From Amycolatopsis lexingtonensis (lineage in GTDB: Bacteria; Actinomycetota; Actinomycetes; Mycobacteriales; Pseudonocardiaceae), in the NCBI RefSeq assembly GCF_014873755.1, contig NZ_JADBEG010000001.1, positions 250,501 to 314,500 on the forward strand: a stretch of 64,000 bases of DNA, read 5' to 3'. The notes below the pieces were generated by a model, which saw only the letters and a program-made list of their open reading frames with translations, ran no database searches and had not been told where the DNA came from. Positions 59,978 to 64,000 of this stretch are shown here, piece by piece. The translations under genes and the position numbers were made by a program. Each line of letters begins with the position of its first letter. Positions within the stretch are counted from its first letter, which is position 1.

Positions 59978-62008
59978 CTAGACCGCGGCGCCGATCAGCT
60001 CCGCCTCGGCCTCGGTGCCCTGCTCGACCGGCTCCTGAACGGTCCCGGCGGAGTCGTCGTCATCGGTGGGACCGGTCGCGATGTCGCTCTGGCCGTCCGT
60101 GACCGCGGGGTCGACGTCGCCGACCACGGCGGTGAGGTCGTCGGCGGGGTCCTCGACGTCGGCGTGCTCGGAGCCGTCGCCGTCCGGGGCCCCGGCACCG
60201 TCGGCCTCGTCACCCCCGGCGGTCGTGCCGCCGTCGCTCGTGGGGTCGGTGGCGAGGTCGCCGAGCTGCGCGGCGATGACCTCCTGCTCGGTGTCCGGGT
60301 TGATCACCTTCCGCTCCACGTCGGAGGCGGGGTAGCCCCAGCTGATGATCGCGGCCATGTACGCCTGCGCGGAGCCCCACGGGCTGCGCCAGGTGTTGCG
60401 GGAGAGGTCCGCCTCGATCGCGCAGAGGGTGAGGAACAGGTCGTAGAGGGTGGCTTTCCCCGCTGTGGGGGCCTTGGCGACCTTGTCGGTCAGGTCGGCG
60501 AGCGTGGCCCCGTCCTGCAGACCGAACAGCGTCCTGGCCAGCGGGTGGTTGCGTTCGAACGCGCGCCGCAGCGCGTAGCCGCCGTGGGCTTTCTGCAGCG
60601 CGAGGAACAGTTGCGCGCCCTTGGGTGCGGTGCTGCGCTGCACCAGCGCGGCCAGCCATTGCCGGCGCGGTCCTGCGGAGGCGTCCCAGTTCTTGTTGTT
60701 CTGGATCACCCACTTGCGAATGATCCGCGCCTTCTGGCGCTCGAGTTCGGCGGCGGCGTGGGCGGCACGGGCTGACGCGACCCCGTCGGCCTGCTCGGCT
60801 GCCTCCTCGTCGTCGGACGATTCGTGGTCGTCGGATGTGCCGGTGCCGGTGGGCACGAGGGTGAAGTCCGCGCGGCCGGCCGGGGCGTGGCTGAGGGCGT
60901 GGCCGTGGGCGAGGAAGTCGGCGCAGCCGTAGACGGCCACCGGGATCTGGTTGCCCTGCTCGTCGTAGTGGTCGGTCTCGATCCAGGCGCCGTGCCCCGG
61001 GCAGGACGCGTGGTCTTCGGCGGTCAGCTCGGTGTGGGGCTCGTGTTCGGGGGTGGGGCGCAGCCGGTCCAGCGAGCGGGCGTCCCCGGTGTTGTCGGGC
61101 AGGCTCTGGTCGAAGATCGTGACGCCCGCGGTGGTCAGTTCCTCGGTGAGGTCCTCGGTCAGGGCCGCGAGCCGCTGCTTGTCCGCGCGTTCGGTGCGCT
61201 TGCGCGCGGCGAGCTGGGCGAAGTTGTTCGGCGCCGTACGCGCGGTGAGGATGAGCTCGTTCGCCGTGTCGGTGTCGCCGGCCTCGTCGAACTCGGCGAT
61301 CACCGCGGCCTGCAGCAGGTCGAGGTCGTAGCGTTCGGTGGCTTCGAGCGCCAGCTCGCTCTGCCCGGCCTGCAGGACCTTCTCGACGTAGGCTTTGCCC
61401 TGCTTGCCCAGCGCGAGCTTGCGGGCGATTCCGGCGGGCTTGAGGTTGAACGCGGCGAGCTGCTGGAAACCGCGGGCCTTGTCGGCCAGGGTGAGCCCGC
61501 GGCGGACGTCGTTCTCGATCAACTGGCGGACGATCCGCTCGATGGTGGCCTTGCGTTCGTCGGCCGGCGGCGGGGTCTTCATCCAGATCGGCAGCTTGAT
61601 GCCCGCTGCACGGCAGTTGTTGCGGCGGCGCTGGCCTTCGGTGATCATGATGATGCCGGTGTCGTAGTCGCGGTAGCCGTTGACCGCCATCACGATGCCG
61701 TGGGCCCTGACGTTCGCCGTCGTTTCCTCGTCGGCCTCGGCGTTGTCGGTGCGCACGTTCTCTGCGTTGAGCACCTCGTCCGGGTCGACCCAGACGATGG
61801 TGTCGATCTCGGCGTCCCACTGCGCGTGCAGCGCCGCGCGGTCGGTGTCGGACAGCTCGTCGAGCGGCGTCTCCTCGACGTCGGTCGAGGACGTGTCGTT
61901 GTCGGCGGTGGGGACACCGTCCAAGTCGGACGGGTGGAGGTCGGTGTCCGGTGTGGCCGTCAGCTTGTTGGTGTCGCGCTGGGTGGGCAGATCCATCGTG
62001 CTGGTCAC
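59978..62008 (-). CDS. ParB/Spo0J-like partition protein
   Basis: A 676-residue ParB-family protein. The ParB N-terminal domain has VWVDPDEVLNAENVRTDNAE and IIMITEGQRRRNNCRAAG, a variant of the GERRxRA CTP-binding motif. An HTH-like helical region (LTLADKARGFQQLAAFNLKPAGIARKLALGKQGKAYVEKVL) follows. The second half is long and not recognised, with a WGSAQAYMAAIISWGYPASDVERKVI segment and an acidic tail. A GTG at 62008 is supported by AAGGAG eight bases upstream. It is much longer than chromosomal ParB (about 300), as in actinobacterial element proteins. Confidence 0.87.
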   Translation of the reverse strand: MTSTMDLPTQRDTNKLTATPDTDLHPSDLDGVPTADNDTSSTDVEETPLDELSDTDRAALHAQWDAEIDTIVWVDPDEVLNAENVRTDNAEADEETTANVRAHGIVMAVNGYRDYDTGIIMITEGQRRRNNCRAAGIKLPIWMKTPPPADERKATIERIVRQLIENDVRRGLTLADKARGFQQLAAFNLKPAGIARKLALGKQGKAYVEKVLQAGQSELALEATERYDLDLLQAAVIAEFDEAGDTDTANELILTARTAPNNFAQLAARKRTERADKQRLAALTEDLTEELTTAGVTIFDQSLPDNTGDARSLDRLRPTPEHEPHTELTAEDHASCPGHGAWIETDHYDEQGNQIPVAVYGCADFLAHGHALSHAPAGRADFTLVPTGTGTSDDHESSDDEEAAEQADGVASARAAHAAAELERQKARIIRKWVIQNNKNWDASAGPRRQWLAALVQRSTAPKGAQLFLALQKAHGGYALRRAFERNHPLARTLFGLQDGATLADLTDKVAKAPTAGKATLYDLFLTLCAIEADLSRNTWRSPWGSAQAYMAAIISWGYPASDVERKVINPDTEQEVIAAQLGDLATDPTSDGGTTAGGDEADGAGAPDGDGSEHADVEDPADDLTAVVGDVDPAVTDGQSDIATGPTDDDDSAGTVQEPVEQGTEAEAELIGAAV

Positions 62009-62029
62009 GAACGGGCTCCTTCACACGGC

Positions 62030-62065
62030 CGGCCGGTCACCGGAGATGAATCCGGTGACCGGCCG
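62030..62065. repeat. Perfect 15-base hairpin upstream of the ParB gene
   Basis: CGGCCGGTCACCGGA (62030-62044) pairs exactly with 62051-62065 around a 6-base loop. It lies 21 bases upstream of the ParB start. It could be a leader attenuator or a ParB site. Confidence 0.7.
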
Positions 62066-62070
62066 CGAAC

Positions 62071-62127
62071 CCCGCACCGCCTTCTTCTCCATCACCGCGT
62101 CGCGGTGGAGAAGAAGCGGAGTGCGGG
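62071..62127. repeat. 57-base near-perfect hairpin upstream of the ParB gene
   Basis: CCCGCAC/GTGCGGG, CTTCTTCTCC/GGAGAAGAAG and CACCGCG/CGCGGTG pair in register around a single central T (62100). The stem is close to complete. With the hairpin at 62030-62065 it forms a tandem structured leader or a partition/replication site. Confidence 0.7.
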
Positions 62128-62508
62128 TGTCCCGGTCGGGACGCACTCGCCCGAGCGGGGCCGCCCGCGTCGGCGGCAAGCCCGCCCCGTCCTGCTCATC
62201 CGCGCCAATGTCGTGATCGGGCGGGCTTCCGCCGATGCCAGGCTCCGCTAGAGTGCGTCGGCCCGACCGAACACCCACACCCGCCTTCTCACCGCAGTAA
62301 GACTCTTGTGATTGAGCGCTTAAGTTAGCCAGTGGAGAACGGTTGTTGGCCAGTCGGGTGGTCAAGCTGCCCCGGTGCTTCCTGCCATCCAACGCTCTGT
62401 CATGCCGATGAGCGGACCACATCTGACGCAACTCTATGGCATCTTTTCGGCTATTGGCCGACTGAAGAATATGACCAGGTTCCTGCTGCGTTTAACTCTT
62501 TGCGCTGT
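62128..62508. promoter_or_regulatory. Intergenic region, probable ParB promoter
   Basis: No gene is supported. AAGCCCGCCC (about 62179-62188) and GGGCGGGCTT (about 62219-62228) form a wide inverted repeat. From 62280 on the sequence is AT-richer (GAGCGCTTAAGTTAGCC), suitable for promoters of the leftward ParB gene. Confidence 0.4.
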
Positions 62509-64000
62509 TTAGACCAGACGTGCGAGCCACCCACGGGTCGCTTCCTGGGAGTACCGGTCTCCGATACGTTGATAAAGGGTCAACGCCCGACCGAACAACT
62601 CCCGTGCGCGATCGTTGTCCGACTCGCGAAACTCCAGCTCGCCGAGGCTGTGCAGGCAGTTGGCCTCACCCAACACGGAGCCGACACGCTGGTAGAGCGG
62701 TAGCGCCTCACCGAACAGCTCCCGTGCGCGATCGTTGTCCGACTCGTGAAACTCCAGCTCGCCGAGGCTGTGCAGGCAGTTGGCCTCACCCAGCACATCT
62801 CCGACACGCCGGAAGAGCGGTAGCGCCTCACCGAACAGCTCCCGTGCGCGATCGTTGTCCGACTCGCGAAACTCCAGGCTGCCGAGGTTGCGCAGGCAGT
62901 TGGCCTCACCCAGCACGGAGCCGACACGCTGGTAGAGCGGTAGCGCCTCACCGAACAGCTCCCGTGCACGGTCGTTGTCCGACTCGTGAAACTCCAGGCT
63001 GCCGAGGTTGCGCAGGCAGTTGGCCTCACCCAGCACGTCGCCGACACGCCGGTAGAGCGGTAGCGCCTCACCGAACAGCTCCCGTGCGCGATCGTTCTTC
63101 CCCCGTGTGGTGTACAGCGTCCCAAGGGCTGAGGCGGTGTCGGCTCGGGTGCGTGGCTCGAGGTCGGAGCCAAGAGCCTCCCGGGCGAGCTGGTCATCGC
63201 CGAGACCGGTGAATCGTTGAAATACCAGCAGCCCTCGCACCAACGATGCAAGGTCAGGATCGTGGGGCAGCCTGGCTTGGACCACCTCCACGAGGTTGGT
63301 GAACTCAGGCACCACCGTATCCACTGTCCGAGCACCGGCCGGGCCGCCAACCCCGCCGGCCAGCTCGGCAAGGGCCTGCACACGCGCGACGAGCTGAGCC
63401 AGCGCTGCCGGCTCCGGCGGGTGGTGCACGGCTATGTGGCGGCGGATCGGGGCCAGGCAACGCTGCCGCGGAGGATCACTGTGCAGCAGTGCCCGGCTGC
63501 CCAGTTCGACCACGCCCGCAGCGAGTTCGTCGGGCAGGTAAAGGCCCGGCCGGTCTCGTGGCCAGCCGTCGGGCAGCAGCGCCGCCAGCGACAGCGCGGT
63601 GCGGGCGTCCGGGCCGAGCCGGTCCCAGGACAGTTCGATCGACACCGGCAAGCTGGAAGTCCGGTCCGGATGGCTGGCGTGGGCGATCAGGTCCGTGCGT
63701 TTGGTCCGCCAAGCCGACATCAGCGTGCCCAAGCCGACTTCGGTGCGAGCCAGGGTGGCCAGCAGCGTGATCGCCAGCGGCACCCCGTCCAGCTCCGCCA
63801 CCAGCAGCTCGACCATCGAATCGCCGCGATGCCGGTCGCCGGCGACCGCGGCGAACACCTCGAGTGCGGCGGCGGAGGAAAGCGGCCCCAGCACGATCTC
63901 GGCCATGCCGGTCAGACCGACCGGGGCGCCCCCACCGCGGTAGCCGACGCCCAACACCGCGGCGTCGGCGCGCACCTGCACGACCAGCTCGGCCGCGCCC
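62509..64000 (-). CDS. NB-ARC-like/TPR repeat protein (5' end beyond window)
   Basis: At least 497 residues; the frame stays open to the window edge on the minus strand. The visible N-terminal part (VGLTGMAEIVLGPLSSAAALEVFAAVAGDR, LAITLLATLARTEVGLGTL) resembles the end of an NB-ARC/STAND ATPase and its winged helix (IELSWDRLGPDARTALSLAALLP). The C-terminal 210 residues carry five TPR units of 40 residues with the core NDRARELFGEALPLY and LGEANCLRNLGSLEF or LHSLGELEF. The start and P-loop lie outside. It may be a STAND-type regulator or defence-like ATPase. Confidence 0.8.
   Translation of the reverse strand, partial: GAAELVVQVRADAAVLGVGYRGGGAPVGLTGMAEIVLGPLSSAAALEVFAAVAGDRHRGDSMVELLVAELDGVPLAITLLATLARTEVGLGTLMSAWRTKRTDLIAHASHPDRTSSLPVSIELSWDRLGPDARTALSLAALLPDGWPRDRPGLYLPDELAAGVVELGSRALLHSDPPRQRCLAPIRRHIAVHHPPEPAALAQLVARVQALAELAGGVGGPAGARTVDTVVPEFTNLVEVVQARLPHDPDLASLVRGLLVFQRFTGLGDDQLAREALGSDLEPRTRADTASALGTLYTTRGKNDRARELFGEALPLYRRVGDVLGEANCLRNLGSLEFHESDNDRARELFGEALPLYQRVGSVLGEANCLRNLGSLEFRESDNDRARELFGEALPLFRRVGDVLGEANCLHSLGELEFHESDNDRARELFGEALPLYQRVGSVLGEANCLHSLGELEFRESDNDRARELFGRALTLYQRIGDRYSQEATRGWLARLV
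62580..63100. repeat. Tandem 120-base repeats encoding TPR units
   Basis: The DNA repeats every 120 bases (for example GGCAGTTGGCCTCACCCA at about 62655, 62775, 62895 and 63015) with only a few differences per unit. Two subtypes alternate in blocks (LHSLGEL type, then LRNLGSL type). Near identity at synonymous sites indicates recent duplication or gene conversion. Confidence 0.85.

Noticed and set aside
62580..63100. CRISPR array
   Set aside because: The 120-base repeats are contiguous, in frame and encode TPR units; there are no spacers.
62520..63212. 230-residue plus-strand repeat protein (RDRCPTRETP units)
   Set aside because: It is the antisense reading of the TPR repeats. The TPR frame has a known fold and extends beyond the repeats.

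Overview
The window is very GC-rich. It uses GTG starts often and carries actinobacterial families (Lsr2, SCO6880-like, DUF4913, DUF4192, DUF6545/MAB_1171c-like, AfsR-type regulators). This points to a filamentous actinobacterium, probably of the Amycolatopsis/Saccharopolyspora (Pseudonocardiaceae) kind. The taxon is an inference from gene content. No rRNA, tRNA or CRISPR array was seen.

Region 1 (1-11767) is a compact biosynthetic locus for an azol(in)e-containing ribosomal peptide, with a streptolysin-S-like gene set. A 56-residue precursor with a Cys/Ser/Thr-rich core (9615-9785) is followed on the same strand by a hairpin, a VOC protein, a SagB-type dehydrogenase, a HemN-like radical SAM enzyme, a leader-binding ThiF-like protein, a YcaO cyclodehydratase, two CPBP membrane proteases, a luciferase-like oxidoreductase and a histidine kinase/response regulator pair. 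Most of these genes overlap or nearly touch. A divergent ABC-2 exporter (10120-11767) completes the locus. The precursor is absent from long-ORF lists and was read directly from the DNA.

Region 2 (11826-28231) is a patchwork. A frameshifted and truncated miaB fragment abuts a small excisionase-like HTH gene and a primase-like replication gene whose 3' part is doubtful. Next come a cassette of KAS III-like enzyme, TetR-N-like HTH, cupin and MetE-like barrel protein; three exported proteins (a probable lipoprotein, an L,D-transpeptidase and an S53 peptidase); an AfsR-like ATPase/LuxR regulator; a cytochrome P450; and an ImmA-like metalloprotease with a DUF6545 membrane partner.

Region 3 (28454-38674) is a plus-strand conjugation operon with many stop/start overlaps: a ParA-like protein, small membrane proteins, a VirB6-like protein, an SCO6880-like protein, a VirB4-like ATPase, a cell-wall hydrolase, a VirD4-like coupling protein and a DUF4913 protein. 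Region 4 (38992-42704) holds a phosphotransferase, a Tn554-type transposon remnant and Lsr2.

Region 5 (42826-62127) is the mobilisation and maintenance half of a conjugative element: a MobF relaxase-helicase of about 1700 residues, a structured G/T-rich stretch that may be oriT, a large nested inverted repeat, SSB, DUF4192, a primase-polymerase, a PP2C-like phosphatase, ParB and many small unknown genes. The window ends in a partial NB-ARC-like/TPR gene whose repeats are almost identical at the DNA level (62509-64000). Together this looks like a large conjugative plasmid or integrated conjugative element carrying or adjoining a RiPP cluster. Its true borders are not visible here.
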